From a virus: a stretch of 64,000 nucleotides of DNA. Shown in pieces: positions 14,974 to 24,386 of this stretch (position 1 is its first letter; each line of letters starts with the position of its first letter). Where the stretch lies: IMG/VR virus record IMGVR_UViG_3300033155_001835, positions 1 through 64,000 of that record, one strand, 5' to 3'. The position numbers and the translations under genes are program-made. Under the pieces are notes generated by a model. The model worked only from the letters and a program-made list of their open reading frames with translations, did not search any database and was not told the DNA's origin.

Positions 14974-17351
14974 AAATCTTTGGCTTCGATATCAACTGGA
15001 ACAAAGCACCAGCAGATCAGGTAATCGTTCGCACGGTTGCACCTGCAACAATTCCTGTCTCTAAAATCCCTACTGTTAAAATTGGTTCTCTTTCTTATGC
15101 ACAACAGTTTGCGCAAGGACGCGGCCATTTTCAGTCTGCAGAGTATGACTTATCCGAAATTGGTAAGATAGAAGATACTGATGGCTTTGTCCGTCAGGCT
15201 TTCAAAAAGAAAGAAGGCTTGATGTTCAAAGAGGGCGTTGGATGTAAGGGAGCTAACAAACGTACAGTCCGTTATTACAAGACTCGTATGGCTCAAATAG
15301 CTCAGGCATCTAGTGTTCCCACAAGTATTCTATTGAAGCGAGTGGCGCGTAGTCTTATTCGTACCTCAAACGCCTTTCTTGTTAAGGTTCGTGACCCAAA
15401 CAAGTCTGGTGGTAGTATGCGTACTACTGCTGATGGTAAGCGTTTAAAGCCAATTGCTGCCTACTTCCCAGCTGCACCAGAAACAATGCGTGTAGATTTG
15501 GACGCAAATACAGGCAAAATACGTAAATGGCGACAAGTTCTTCCAGATGGACGTTGGAAAGACTATCAACCAGAGAATGTTGTTCATTTCGCAATCGACA
15601 AGCGAGAGGGCTTTTTCTTTGGAGTTCCTTCTATTATTCCTGTTATTGATGATATTCGTGCCCTTCGCCAGATCGAAGAAAATATTGAACTACTTTTATA
15701 TCAACATCTCTTTCCTCTTTTCCATTACAAGGTAGGTACTGAAACAGCTCCTGCTGGATATACCGAGGAAGGAGTAAGGGAAGTTGACGCAATAGAGACT
15801 CAGATTAGCATCATGCCTTCTGAGGGCGCTATCGTTACTCCAGAGCGTCATGAGATTAAAGCTATTGGCTCTGAGGGTAGAGCTGTTAGAGCTGAAGGTT
15901 ATCTAACCCACTTCAAGAAACGTGTCTTTGCAGGTCTAGGCGTCTCTTCTGTAGACATGGGCGATGGTGATACAACCAACAGAGCTACTGCTCAAACCCT
16001 TTCTCGTGCAATCATTGATGCTGTTAAGGCTATCCAAGATGATCTTGAAGCACAATGGAACCAGCATGTCATTTCCGAACTACTTCTTGAAGGCGACTTT
16101 GGTGCTCGTGTTCTTGAAGAAGAGGATATGGTCTTCTTACAGTTCACTGAAATTGATATTCAGAACAAGATGGAGATTGAGAAGCATGCTATGGAGCTAT
16201 GGAAGGCCAGCTTGTTGACATTTGATGAAGCCAGAGGCGCAATGTCTCATGAGCCTATTCCTCTTCCAGAACATGGTGAAGAGCAGGATCCAAAGAAGTA
16301 CCCTGAATGGTTCTCTATTTACTTCAAGCTTATCGAAGAGCCTCTTAACCTTATTCGTGCCGTCGATGAACCTTTCAGTATGGCTGCAAGAGCTATGGCT
16401 GAAGCACGTGGTGCGGCTATGACCGAGAAGGGCAGACAAGAGCAGATTGCAGGTAAGAAAGAAGAGGTTAAAGCTCAAGCAGAAGAGGATAGGAAGACCA
16501 AGATCGCTGTTGTTAAAGCAAAGCCAGCCTCGCCTCCTTCTACTAAGAAGAAAGATCACTACCTCTCTACTGCTTTCAAGGACCTTGAGTCTGATACTGT
16601 TGATCGTATCCAAACTAGCATCACCTCCAGAGGAGTTGTTGATGCTGAATACCTTCTATCACTAGCTCGTATATGGGCTGCGGATACTGTAGAGAAACTA
16701 CATTCTCTAGCTGTGGGTCAGTTAATCCTTGGTTTTAATGATCAAACTAACATGCAAGCATCGAACGCTGAAGTCTTACTTTCTGTAGGTCGTCAGATCA
16801 TTTTGGACCGTATTGACTACCGTATCAACAAACTGGTTGTTAATACTGTGAACCTTGTCTCCCGCCGAGTTGACGAGAACCTTGGTGATGTTAAACTGGC
16901 GGAAGCATTGCCGGATGTAGCCCGCGAATTGCATATTGCATTTGATGCAGTTAGATATCGTACGGACTTCATCTGGGATGTAGAGATTCGCAAGGCCTAC
17001 GCTTTCGGTCGTGTCCTTGGTATGAGACATCTAGGCGAGTATGGTTTTGAATATCATGCCCATTCAGATAGTTGTGAACGTTGTGCTGCAATAGATGGCC
17101 GAGTAATGCCTGCCATGGCTGCGGGGATCGACGACGTACCTCCTCTTCATCCAAACAGTCGGATGAAGTTTAAGATCGTTAGAGAAGACCCAAGCATTGT
17201 AGATGTAACTGACGCAACAAAAGAAGGTATTGAACAGATCATGGTACCGTGTCCTGAGTGTGGCAAGTCAGCAACCTGGCAATCGAAAGCAGCAAATTAC
17301 TATTGTGCGGCATGTTCACATTCATTTGTTGAAAAGGATATCAAGGAGTAA
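14970..17351 (+). CDS. Portal protein fused to MuF-like domain and zinc ribbon
   Basis: A 793-residue protein. The first 500 residues look like a phage portal, the dodecameric DNA gate of the capsid: for example VVHFAIDKREGFFFGVPSII followed by a long helix (DIRALRQIEENIELLLYQHL). After a charged linker (about 500-535) comes a helical region and then a MuF (SPP1 gp7-like) signature, HSDSCERCAAIDG (about 698-710) and PPLHPNSRMKF (about 724-734). The last 35 residues form a zinc ribbon, CPEC...CAAC (about 760-782). Portal-MuF fusions are known, but the added ribbon is unusual. Part of the ribbon (GKSATWQSK) resembles short segments of the mini-proteins at 2275 and 4635. Confidence 0.9.
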   Translation: MKIFGFDINWNKAPADQVIVRTVAPATIPVSKIPTVKIGSLSYAQQFAQGRGHFQSAEYDLSEIGKIEDTDGFVRQAFKKKEGLMFKEGVGCKGANKRTVRYYKTRMAQIAQASSVPTSILLKRVARSLIRTSNAFLVKVRDPNKSGGSMRTTADGKRLKPIAAYFPAAPETMRVDLDANTGKIRKWRQVLPDGRWKDYQPENVVHFAIDKREGFFFGVPSIIPVIDDIRALRQIEENIELLLYQHLFPLFHYKVGTETAPAGYTEEGVREVDAIETQISIMPSEGAIVTPERHEIKAIGSEGRAVRAEGYLTHFKKRVFAGLGVSSVDMGDGDTTNRATAQTLSRAIIDAVKAIQDDLEAQWNQHVISELLLEGDFGARVLEEEDMVFLQFTEIDIQNKMEIEKHAMELWKASLLTFDEARGAMSHEPIPLPEHGEEQDPKKYPEWFSIYFKLIEEPLNLIRAVDEPFSMAARAMAEARGAAMTEKGRQEQIAGKKEEVKAQAEEDRKTKIAVVKAKPASPPSTKKKDHYLSTAFKDLESDTVDRIQTSITSRGVVDAEYLLSLARIWAADTVEKLHSLAVGQLILGFNDQTNMQASNAEVLLSVGRQIILDRIDYRINKLVVNTVNLVSRRVDENLGDVKLAEALPDVARELHIAFDAVRYRTDFIWDVEIRKAYAFGRVLGMRHLGEYGFEYHAHSDSCERCAAIDGRVMPAMAAGIDDVPPLHPNSRMKFKIVREDPSIVDVTDATKEGIEQIMVPCPECGKSATWQSKAANYYCAACSHSFVEKDIKE

Positions 17352-17358
17352 TCGCTGT

Positions 17359-19116
17359 ATGGATAATTTTGTTAGATTTAGAGATGCCTTAAATGTGAAG
17401 CCTCTTGAGATTAGTCAAGATGTGAAAGATTTTTATGCAGGTCTAGGCACTAGCCAAGCTGCTGTTCAGCCTCTGCGTGTACGTATTGCAGCAACTCATG
17501 CTGGCAAGATTACTCGTAACAACGGTTTTTATCTACCACACAAAATGGCCGCAGGCGTTTCTTCTTTTACGGACCAATATGCAAAACCAATTCAGATTCA
17601 TCACCAGGATGATTTAGACCCAATTGGACGTGCAGTTGGAGCAGCATATGTAGACATGAGTAGAGGGTTCCGTGATTCGGTACAAGACTCATACTCTAAC
17701 TCTTCATTTAAACAATTGCAGGACTTTGTAGATGGGCGTCTTTCTTACAAGGATGCATGCGCCTTCGCCACTAAGTTCTTCATCAATGATATGGTTGTAA
17801 ACTCAGACCCTGATTATGAAGGTCTTGGCTATATCGAACTAGTTGCTGACATTACAGATCCACTAGCTATCCAAAAGATTATAGATGGACGATACCTCAC
17901 TGGTTCTACAGGCGCTACTACTAACAAGGCAATTTGCTCTGTTTGTAAACAAAATTGGGCTGCCGAAGGAAAATGTGAGCACCGACCTGGCAAGGTGTAC
18001 GATTCCGCTAAGTGCGTACTAATTGCTGGAGATTTGACGTATGACGAGTACTCTTTTGTTAACAAACCAGCCGATAGACACTCTCGTGTTATCGAGGTCA
18101 ATGTTAACGGAATTCAAGATTTTGTTACAATGGATGAGCAGGCAGAGTGTAGCATCCCAGAAATCACTCTGGTTGTTGATCGACATCAACACAAACAATC
18201 CGAGGAGGATCAAAACATGTTATTTAAGGATGCCATGGAGCTTGTCCGTAAGAGTGAGAAGTTTGACGAAGTGAAGGACCTAGAAGATAAGGTCAAGAAG
18301 TTTGTTGACGAACACAAAGACCTTGATGAAGCTAAGCTTTTCGAGCTGCTTACACCACAGGATGATAAGCAAGAAGAAAAGAAAGAGGTTAAGGACGACG
18401 TGAAGCAGGAAGACAAGAAGGAAGAAGTTAAGGATGACACTCCTGCGGTCCTCACTGCTGACCTTGTACAGAAGCTTATTGCTGATGCACTTGTTGCTAA
18501 GGAAAAGGCTGATGAAGAGTCAAAGAAGGCTGCTGAAGAGCAGAAGACTGTTGTCGAAGACGCGGTTAAGAAGGCTACTGTTGAGCTGACTGTCGAAAGA
18601 GATAAGCTCCAGAAGAATCTTGACGTGGCTCGTAAGGAGATCCGCTATCTCCATTCAGACATTGAGAATTTGACTAATAGTATGGCTGACAGTGTAGAAG
18701 AAGTACGCAACGCACGAGTTAAGCATATTGTCGATCTCAAGGTTTTGGCTGATGAGAAGGCTGACGTAGAAGCTCTGACTGTTGAGTTGAAGGATAAAAC
18801 TAACGATGACCTACAGGGAATGCTAGTAGATCTAGGTAGTAAAGTTGACACTCAGAAAATCGCGGATACACTTAACTCTGGATTATCAAATAACCCATCT
18901 GGCACCGTTGATGACCCAACGCTGAAGCAAGATGCTTCTATCGGAACTGAGACTAAAGAGACTGGAGAAATTGTAGTTACTGATGAACTTGCTGCGCAAG
19001 TTAGATTCCAGTGGCTCCAGATTAATAAGGCTCAGGGTAAGAAAGCAGCGGACGCATTCATCGATGATTGTAAGACACAAAAGATTCTACCTGCTGAGTG
19101 GCCAGAAAAGAAATAA
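17359..19116 (+). CDS. Prohead protease fused to scaffold
   Basis: A 585-residue protein. The start is ATG 17359 behind AAGGAG; the frame is open from 17230 but only inside the portal gene. Residues about 30-250 look like a head maturation protease: RIAATHAGKITRNNGFYLPH, then QIHHQDDLDPIGRAVGAAYVD with candidate catalytic His, then a knuckle AICSVCKQNWAAEGKCEH (about 191-208) and a conserved-looking DEYSFVNKPADRHS. From about residue 287 a Lys/Glu-rich coiled coil and tail follow, typical of a scaffold. The protease is expected to cleave scaffold and capsid protein after assembly. A strong internal start (18217) probably makes the scaffold separately. The knuckle resembles the mini-protein at 2818. 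Confidence 0.85.
   Translation: MDNFVRFRDALNVKPLEISQDVKDFYAGLGTSQAAVQPLRVRIAATHAGKITRNNGFYLPHKMAAGVSSFTDQYAKPIQIHHQDDLDPIGRAVGAAYVDMSRGFRDSVQDSYSNSSFKQLQDFVDGRLSYKDACAFATKFFINDMVVNSDPDYEGLGYIELVADITDPLAIQKIIDGRYLTGSTGATTNKAICSVCKQNWAAEGKCEHRPGKVYDSAKCVLIAGDLTYDEYSFVNKPADRHSRVIEVNVNGIQDFVTMDEQAECSIPEITLVVDRHQHKQSEEDQNMLFKDAMELVRKSEKFDEVKDLEDKVKKFVDEHKDLDEAKLFELLTPQDDKQEEKKEVKDDVKQEDKKEEVKDDTPAVLTADLVQKLIADALVAKEKADEESKKAAEEQKTVVEDAVKKATVELTVERDKLQKNLDVARKEIRYLHSDIENLTNSMADSVEEVRNARVKHIVDLKVLADEKADVEALTVELKDKTNDDLQGMLVDLGSKVDTQKIADTLNSGLSNNPSGTVDDPTLKQDASIGTETKETGEIVVTDELAAQVRFQWLQINKAQGKKAADAFIDDCKTQKILPAEWPEKK
18203..18219 (+). promoter_or_regulatory. Internal ribosome site for the scaffold
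   Basis: AGGAGG (18203-18208) stands eight bases before an in-frame ATG at 18217, one of the better Shine-Dalgarno sequences of the window although it lies inside the protease gene. It falls exactly at the border between the protease part and the coiled-coil scaffold part, as expected for nested expression. Confidence 0.7.
18217..19116 (+). CDS. Scaffold protein from internal start (nested, in frame)
   Basis: A 299-residue product nested in frame in the protease/scaffold gene. It begins MLFKDAMELVRKSEKFDEV and is dominated by charged helices: an acidic/Lys-rich linker at about 45-75, then a long coiled coil (about 85-170), then a Gly/Ser linker and a compact C-terminal helix region (VRFQWLQINKAQGKKAADAF). 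Lambda C/Nu3 is the classical case in which scaffold is made from an internal start of the protease gene. Here the evidence is the AGGAGG and the domain border; expression is not proven. Confidence 0.65.
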   Translation: MLFKDAMELVRKSEKFDEVKDLEDKVKKFVDEHKDLDEAKLFELLTPQDDKQEEKKEVKDDVKQEDKKEEVKDDTPAVLTADLVQKLIADALVAKEKADEESKKAAEEQKTVVEDAVKKATVELTVERDKLQKNLDVARKEIRYLHSDIENLTNSMADSVEEVRNARVKHIVDLKVLADEKADVEALTVELKDKTNDDLQGMLVDLGSKVDTQKIADTLNSGLSNNPSGTVDDPTLKQDASIGTETKETGEIVVTDELAAQVRFQWLQINKAQGKKAADAFIDDCKTQKILPAEWPEKK

Positions 19117-19143
19117 TCGAACTTTTAAGGAGGAAAACCCTAA

Positions 19144-20544
19144 ATGGCTTTCGACGAACTAAATAGGTATTCCCCAACCCATAAGGTTTGGGATCACGTA
19201 GGAAATATCATCCCGGATATCGAGCACTCCGAGGGTGAAAGACCAGCTCATGAATTCCACCCCGCAGCATGGCTGCCAGTACAGTTCTATGATAAGCATT
19301 ATGAGAACTGGATGGTTGTTATGCCAGGTAAGTGCCTTGCCCTAGACCCTGATGGCAATCTAATGTCAGGTGAATATGGTTTGACCGGCGCATCTGTAGT
19401 TTATTCTGCTAGTGATGTTGGTGCAGGTACTATCGATGTTGCAACTGGTTTGCCAGTTACGACTGCTAAGACTGTTGTTCTTTCAAACCTTTCAGGTACT
19501 CTTGCTGGTACCGCAGCTACCGCAGGTACTGGTGGCGTAACTTCTGGTTTTATGGGTCGCGCAGGAGTAGATTTCGTTGACGGTACACAGAAGTACTTTG
19601 TTGGCGTAGCTCCATATGCATACCTACAGTGGGCTGGTGGAGACGGTTTCAACCCATCTCAGTATCAGCAACACAACTACAACATGCAGCACCAGGTTGC
19701 AGTTCTTTGCGACTATGTCATCAAGCTTCCTTTGATTCCAGCTCAGGCTGCATCAGAGGGTGTCGAAGTGGCTGTTGCAGTGCTTAACCTAGTCTTTGGT
19801 ACAGCTGATACGCATACCAGAGTTCAGGCTCAAGCTAATGCAGAGGGTCGTTACAACCCAACTACTGGTACTGTTCCAGTTTCTCTAACTGCTCCAGTTA
19901 TTGCTCTTGCACTAGATAATGAGAACGTTGCTAAGAACACTGCACGTACTACCATTACTTTGCAAAGCACTAGTGCTTCTGATGATTTGTCTAGCATTTT
20001 GGTTACAGAGAAGGGTTCTGTTTCTGCGGTAACGCAGGCTGGCGACTTCTTCGTTGACTACCTTGTTGGTGTTATCTTCATCTACAGTGCAGATGGCGCA
20101 ACCATTCCACCTGTCATCACTGGCGCTGGTGGTACAGTTAGTATCACTTATTATCACACCAATGCTGCTCCTGCTGTTGTGAGCACCTTTGCTTCTGTTC
20201 TTGCTGAGGGTATTGTTCCTGGCGACTTCCTAAAAGTCGGCGCTGACTCTAACCTCGTTGTAGCAGCACCAGCCACCGATAACATCTGTGATATCGTTGG
20301 TCAGGTTCTAGCATTGGACAACAACTTCCCTAAGGACAGTCTTGAGCGTGTTAGGACTGCTTATAGTCCTGCAATCGGTACGAACCCTGCTGGTTCCATG
20401 GCTAATGCAGTTGCAGGTGGCCCAGCTACTAACCTCGGACAGATGGACCAGATGCCTGGTTCCGCAACGGGTGGATACCCAGACTTGCTTCACTATGCCG
20501 GTGGCGCTGATACGCTAGTCATCGTCAACTTGATTAGTCGATAA
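19144..20544 (+). CDS. Head protein next to the major capsid protein
   Basis: A 466-residue protein with AAGGAGG upstream of ATG 19144. It is beta-rich and Gly/Ala/Thr-rich, without enzyme motifs. The N terminus has KVWDHVGNIIPDIE (residues 14-27) and LPVQFYDKHYENWMVVMPGK; the C-terminal third has GDFLKVGADSNLVVAA and DIVGQVLALD, a pattern of capsid decoration or head-fibre proteins. Its place between protease/scaffold and capsid protein suggests a minor capsid, vertex or decoration protein. Residues 14-27 recur almost unchanged in the mini-protein at 2532. Confidence 0.7.
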   Translation: MAFDELNRYSPTHKVWDHVGNIIPDIEHSEGERPAHEFHPAAWLPVQFYDKHYENWMVVMPGKCLALDPDGNLMSGEYGLTGASVVYSASDVGAGTIDVATGLPVTTAKTVVLSNLSGTLAGTAATAGTGGVTSGFMGRAGVDFVDGTQKYFVGVAPYAYLQWAGGDGFNPSQYQQHNYNMQHQVAVLCDYVIKLPLIPAQAASEGVEVAVAVLNLVFGTADTHTRVQAQANAEGRYNPTTGTVPVSLTAPVIALALDNENVAKNTARTTITLQSTSASDDLSSILVTEKGSVSAVTQAGDFFVDYLVGVIFIYSADGATIPPVITGAGGTVSITYYHTNAAPAVVSTFASVLAEGIVPGDFLKVGADSNLVVAAPATDNICDIVGQVLALDNNFPKDSLERVRTAYSPAIGTNPAGSMANAVAGGPATNLGQMDQMPGSATGGYPDLLHYAGGADTLVIVNLISR

Positions 20545-20571
20545 CAACCAAATATAGGAGGAAAAGGAAAC

Positions 20572-21834
20572 ATGGAATTCAATCTCAAAGACGCTTCCCA
20601 TGACGAGTTTAGGTGGCTATGGGACAACAACGGAAGCTATGGTCCTGACAAGGACAACGTTGTTAAGCTTAAGGATGCTCTAAGCGTACCTAATGCTCCA
20701 ATGCTGTTCCCTAAGGTGATTCAGAATATCGTTAAGGAAGCTGCTGAGCCTCTATTGGTTGCTACTTCTTTGCTACAAAGAATCAACTATAGCTATGGAC
20801 AGACTATTACCTTCCCCGCAGTCGGTGCACTAGTTGCAGCAGACATCGCTGAAGGTCAAGAGTACCCAGAGCGTAGCCTCCAGATGGGAGGAGCAACTGT
20901 CACGGCAACTATCGGTAAGTCCGGTCTTGCAGTGAAGGTAACGGATGAAATGATTCGTTACAGCCAGTTCGACGTAATTGGCATGCATCTCCGTGCTGCT
21001 GGTAGGGCTCTTGCAAGGCATAAGGAAGTTAAGTGCTTTAACTACATCCGTGCGATGGGTGTTACTGCATTCGATAACCTTGAGCCAAGCAACTCTGTGT
21101 TCGGTGTTACAACTGGACGCGACATGAATGGTGCTCCAAACGGTTCTGTTACTATGGATGATGTCTTCGACGCATTTGCTCAGGTCATTACTCAGGGTTT
21201 CATGCCTAATACTCTCTTGATGCACCCTCTCACATGGACTATGTGGGTTAAGGACGCACAGCTCAGGGCATTTGTCCAGGCAAACGGTGGCGGAGTCTTC
21301 TTCGCTAACTGGACTGGCAACCCAATGGGTCGCGCTCCATGGGACAACAGTAATCAAGGTGGTCTAGGTACTGCTTCTGGTCAAATGCTTCTGCCAGGAC
21401 AGAACTTGAGCGGTGGAGCTACACCTCATGGTCAGTCTGCTAGCCCACTATTGAACTACCCACAAACTCTAAATAGCGGTCCAGTGCTGCCGAGCTACAT
21501 GAACGTTCCGTTCCGTATTATCGTCAGCCCATATGTGCCTTACGATCCACGTCGTAGGCTCACGGACATCTATATGTTTGACGGTTCCGAGCTTGGCGTA
21601 CTTATCGTAGATGAGGATGTCACCACGGAAGAGTGGGATGACCCAAAGGTAGATATCAGGAAGATCAAGCTGCGTGAGCGTTACGCAATTGGTATCCTGA
21701 ACGAGGGTCAGGGCATTGCTGTTATGCGCAACGTACATGTTGTACCTAACGACATCGTTCTACCTGCTCAGGCACAGGTTACGGTATCTGGTTCTATTCA
21801 GCCAATTCCACCTTCAACACCACTAAGCCTGTAA
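20572..21834 (+). CDS. Major capsid protein, HK97-like
   Basis: A 420-residue protein with TAGGAGG upstream of ATG 20572. The N-terminal region (about 1-60) is charged and could be removed by the protease. Then come features usual for HK97-fold shells: an N-arm/E-loop region (ITFPAVGALVAADIAEGQEY), a spine-helix region (RYSQFDVIGMHLRAAGRALA) and a P-domain with VTMDDVFDAFAQVI (about 193-206) and LLMHPLTWTMWV (about 217-228). The C terminus (EGQGIAVMRNVHVVPND) resembles the usual A-domain end. It follows scaffold and decoration genes and is followed by a strong terminator. The VTMDDVFDAF...MHPLTW segment recurs in the mini-protein at 4279. Confidence 0.9.
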   Translation: MEFNLKDASHDEFRWLWDNNGSYGPDKDNVVKLKDALSVPNAPMLFPKVIQNIVKEAAEPLLVATSLLQRINYSYGQTITFPAVGALVAADIAEGQEYPERSLQMGGATVTATIGKSGLAVKVTDEMIRYSQFDVIGMHLRAAGRALARHKEVKCFNYIRAMGVTAFDNLEPSNSVFGVTTGRDMNGAPNGSVTMDDVFDAFAQVITQGFMPNTLLMHPLTWTMWVKDAQLRAFVQANGGGVFFANWTGNPMGRAPWDNSNQGGLGTASGQMLLPGQNLSGGATPHGQSASPLLNYPQTLNSGPVLPSYMNVPFRIIVSPYVPYDPRRRLTDIYMFDGSELGVLIVDEDVTTEEWDDPKVDIRKIKLRERYAIGILNEGQGIAVMRNVHVVPNDIVLPAQAQVTVSGSIQPIPPSTPLSL

Positions 21835-21861
21835 TCTGAAGAACATAGATTGACAAAGATA

Positions 21862-21909
21862 GCTCCAGGGACCTAAAATGGTCCTTGGGGCTTTTCTTTT
21901 CTTTTTCAA
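21862..21909 (+). terminator. Rho-independent terminator after the capsid gene
   Basis: A 12-pair stem (21862-21873 with 21880-21891, two G-T pairs) around the loop TAAAAT is followed by a long T-rich run. It lies in the gap after the major capsid gene and before the gene at 21923, so it can limit read-through and keep capsid transcript levels separate from the connector genes. Confidence 0.85.
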
Positions 21910-21922
21910 ACAGGAGTTATAA

Positions 21923-22600
21923 ATGCAGATCAAACTTAGTATGTTTGGACCACCAATGTGGTTTCTTGGTGATCCCAAGAACCTTACTGTCAACTTAAAC
22001 TATATGAATCCTGGACCAGTTGAACTAAACTTCGGTTCTCTTTCTACAGATGAACAACAGAAGGTTTTACAGAGTGTGCAGAATGGGCAACTGGAATGTG
22101 ATATTACATATGCTCAACTCTATCAAGAATGGGCAACTAGTGGTCCTGCAATAGAGGTTCCTCAAGATCCACAAGTCGAAGCTATTCGTCAGCGAATAAG
22201 CGGCATGAGAGAACAACTAGAAACTGAGAGAAAAGTTAGAGAGAATAAAGACCAAGAGAAGTGTAGCTATTTGCTTAGCGGTAGTGTTCGTGCAATGAAG
22301 GCTGCTATTACTGGCATGAAAGACATCAAACTAGTACATAGGTTACTTGTTGAAGAGAAGGTGGGCAAGAAGAGAAAAGGAGTTGTTACAGCTCTAGAAA
22401 AGAAACAACATCAATTAGCACTTGCTGTACAAGCACGAGTAGCAAAAAAGATTAACTCAGCCACGAAGCTGCAGAACAAGACACGTATCCCTGGAGAGAC
22501 AATCAAATTCAATGTGGTAGAATCAGAGCAGGAATCTGTGGTTCTTACTCCAAGTGATTTAATTGCCGCAGCTACCGAGGAATCTGCAGGTGGTGAATGA
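21923..22600 (+). CDS. Hypothetical neck-region protein with coiled coil
   Basis: A 225-residue protein with AGGAG before ATG 21923. The N-terminal 60 residues look compact and beta-rich (MQIKLSMFGPPMWFLGD; LTVNLNYMNPGPVELNFG). From about 85 a charged coiled coil follows (IRQRISGMREQLETERKVRE), then Lys-rich helices and an acidic end. The N-terminal QIKLSM faintly recalls the tag of the 2532-4826 cassette but lacks its E-F-x-F core, so I do not count it. Position between capsid and connector genes only allows a general head/neck assignment. Confidence 0.6.
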   Translation: MQIKLSMFGPPMWFLGDPKNLTVNLNYMNPGPVELNFGSLSTDEQQKVLQSVQNGQLECDITYAQLYQEWATSGPAIEVPQDPQVEAIRQRISGMREQLETERKVRENKDQEKCSYLLSGSVRAMKAAITGMKDIKLVHRLLVEEKVGKKRKGVVTALEKKQHQLALAVQARVAKKINSATKLQNKTRIPGETIKFNVVESEQESVVLTPSDLIAAATEESAGGE

Positions 22601-22604
22601 GTAA

Positions 22605-24386
22605 TTGGCTAACATTGCAAACATTGTTGATCTAGTCCATCCAGCCGTATCTGGCCTTGGTGTCATTGTCACCGACCAGATTTGGGTTCTTTTTGATCGT
22701 GAGATTGATGAAACTACCGTCAATGGCGGTAACTTCTTTGTTTCTGGTCCTGATTTTGATAGTTGGTCTGGGCCTGATCTCCAACTATTCCTTGATGCAG
22801 AACAGCTAGGTGACGAGGCAGAAGTCCTCCAGTCGCCTGGTTTCCATGGTTTAGTACAAGGTACGATGACCTTCGAGCGTCTTGCGACCGATTCACTCAC
22901 AGTTGTGAGCGGTCTTGATACTGCAGGCTCTGGCCTACTTTATCGCTCTAAGGCAATCTTCACTCCGACCAATAGACTACAAGCTAATCACGAATATTCG
23001 GTTTACCTCTCAGGTGACGAGGATGATACTGATGCCTACCAAACCGGCCTCTCTTCTCGTACTGTATTTGACCCTGTTACTAGTGGTAGCAACACTGGTA
23101 CAGGAGAGGTAGAGTTCGAAGGTGGTTATATTGGTAACGCTCCACTGGACACTTACCGTATTGAAATTACAACTAGTGGTGAGATAGGAACCTCTCGCTT
23201 TAGCTTTGTAAGAGACTTTGACCCTCTATCTGTCTACGGACCCTTTAGGACTAAAAAGAGCGGTGTGCTCCTGTCTGACGGCGTCACAGTGTACTTTGAT
23301 GATGGAGACTACCATATTGGAGATGCTTGGTCTGTTGTAACCAAAGAGAGAGATGTCTTTGAAGGCAATATGTACTGGCCGTTCCAAACTGGTAGTGGCA
23401 GCATTACAGAGATTCCAACCACTACAGCTACATCTATTTTAGGTGATCCAGCTCCTGCTGCTTCTTCTAGTTCTTCTACTACATCTTTGAGTGTATCTTC
23501 CACTGTACCTGCTGATGGTGCAAGCCACCTTACAGTTCCTGTTGGCGAGTACGACATCACTATCTCTTTTAATAACAACATCGATCCGTTAACGGTAGTT
23601 AGTGGAGTAGATTACAGTGTGTATACTGAGTCCGTAACAGGAGAAACTGATCTGCCAGCTTCTGGTACTTGCGTTGCTAGTGCTGCTGTAAGTGGTTCAG
23701 ACCTTACCCTTACTGTTGCTTCCGGCTATCTTCTTCGTAACAATCTCGTTACGGTTACACTGGATAGCACCATCGCTTCGACTGCTGGTACTGCTCTTGG
23801 TACTGACTACGAATTTACTTTCACTACTGAATACTCTACGATGTATTGCACTCTGCGTAAGCTCAGGCTTATGGTTGGTGCTTACATTGGTAGCGTAGGA
23901 GATGACACAGTTAATCTTGCTATCTTTGTAGCATCTAGAGAAGCTGACCTACTTACTTGGAACAAGGATACCCCAACTGACGAGTACTATATGTTTGCTC
24001 GTAGTCAGTGGACATGTTGTAGAGCTGCACAGATCCTGTTGATGAACACCATAGGTGGTTCAGGTGCGCTTAAGTCTAAGCGTCTTGGTGATTTAGCAGT
24101 TGAATATGACACCTCTTCAGATGTAAGTAAGCCTTTGAATAACGCAGAAGACTGCTTGCTCAGATGGGAGGGCGCTCTAGCCGCAGGTGGGCGTCAAGTT
24201 CAGACACCAATGATGACAGTCAAAGGTCAATACGATATAGATAGGCATCCGGTTGGTCGTGGTTGGTTGCATACTCGTGATGTTCACAATACTCAGACTC
24301 CAGCAGCTAACAAGAGACTCCGTCTGTGGAATTCTAGACGTTACAGAAACATTCATTCTCGCCGCCGTGGGTGGTGGGAAAGGTAA
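22605..24386 (+). CDS. Head-tail connector with Ig-like domain
   Basis: A 593-residue protein. TTG 22605 gives MANIANIVDL, a start style seen elsewhere here; the ribosome site is weak. The first 270 residues are beta-rich. Residues about 300-410 form a bacterial Ig-like (Big_5) domain: VSSTVPADGASHLTVPVGEY ... TLTVASGYLLRNNLVTVTLD ... YEFTFTTEYS. The C-terminal 180 residues differ: helical, with LRKLRLMVGAYIGSVGDDTV and a Cys pair WTCCRAAQ, as in connector (adaptor) proteins, ending in an Arg-rich tail. It probably joins the portal ring while the Ig-like part decorates the neck; this division of labour is inference. Confidence 0.6.
   Translation: MANIANIVDLVHPAVSGLGVIVTDQIWVLFDREIDETTVNGGNFFVSGPDFDSWSGPDLQLFLDAEQLGDEAEVLQSPGFHGLVQGTMTFERLATDSLTVVSGLDTAGSGLLYRSKAIFTPTNRLQANHEYSVYLSGDEDDTDAYQTGLSSRTVFDPVTSGSNTGTGEVEFEGGYIGNAPLDTYRIEITTSGEIGTSRFSFVRDFDPLSVYGPFRTKKSGVLLSDGVTVYFDDGDYHIGDAWSVVTKERDVFEGNMYWPFQTGSGSITEIPTTTATSILGDPAPAASSSSSTTSLSVSSTVPADGASHLTVPVGEYDITISFNNNIDPLTVVSGVDYSVYTESVTGETDLPASGTCVASAAVSGSDLTLTVASGYLLRNNLVTVTLDSTIASTAGTALGTDYEFTFTTEYSTMYCTLRKLRLMVGAYIGSVGDDTVNLAIFVASREADLLTWNKDTPTDEYYMFARSQWTCCRAAQILLMNTIGGSGALKSKRLGDLAVEYDTSSDVSKPLNNAEDCLLRWEGALAAGGRQVQTPMMTVKGQYDIDRHPVGRGWLHTRDVHNTQTPAANKRLRLWNSRRYRNIHSRRRGWWER

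Noticed and set aside
21923-21946. MQIKLSM as a ninth copy of the tag
   Set aside because: It lacks the E-F-x-F-V core and the E-x-P-W end; likely chance.
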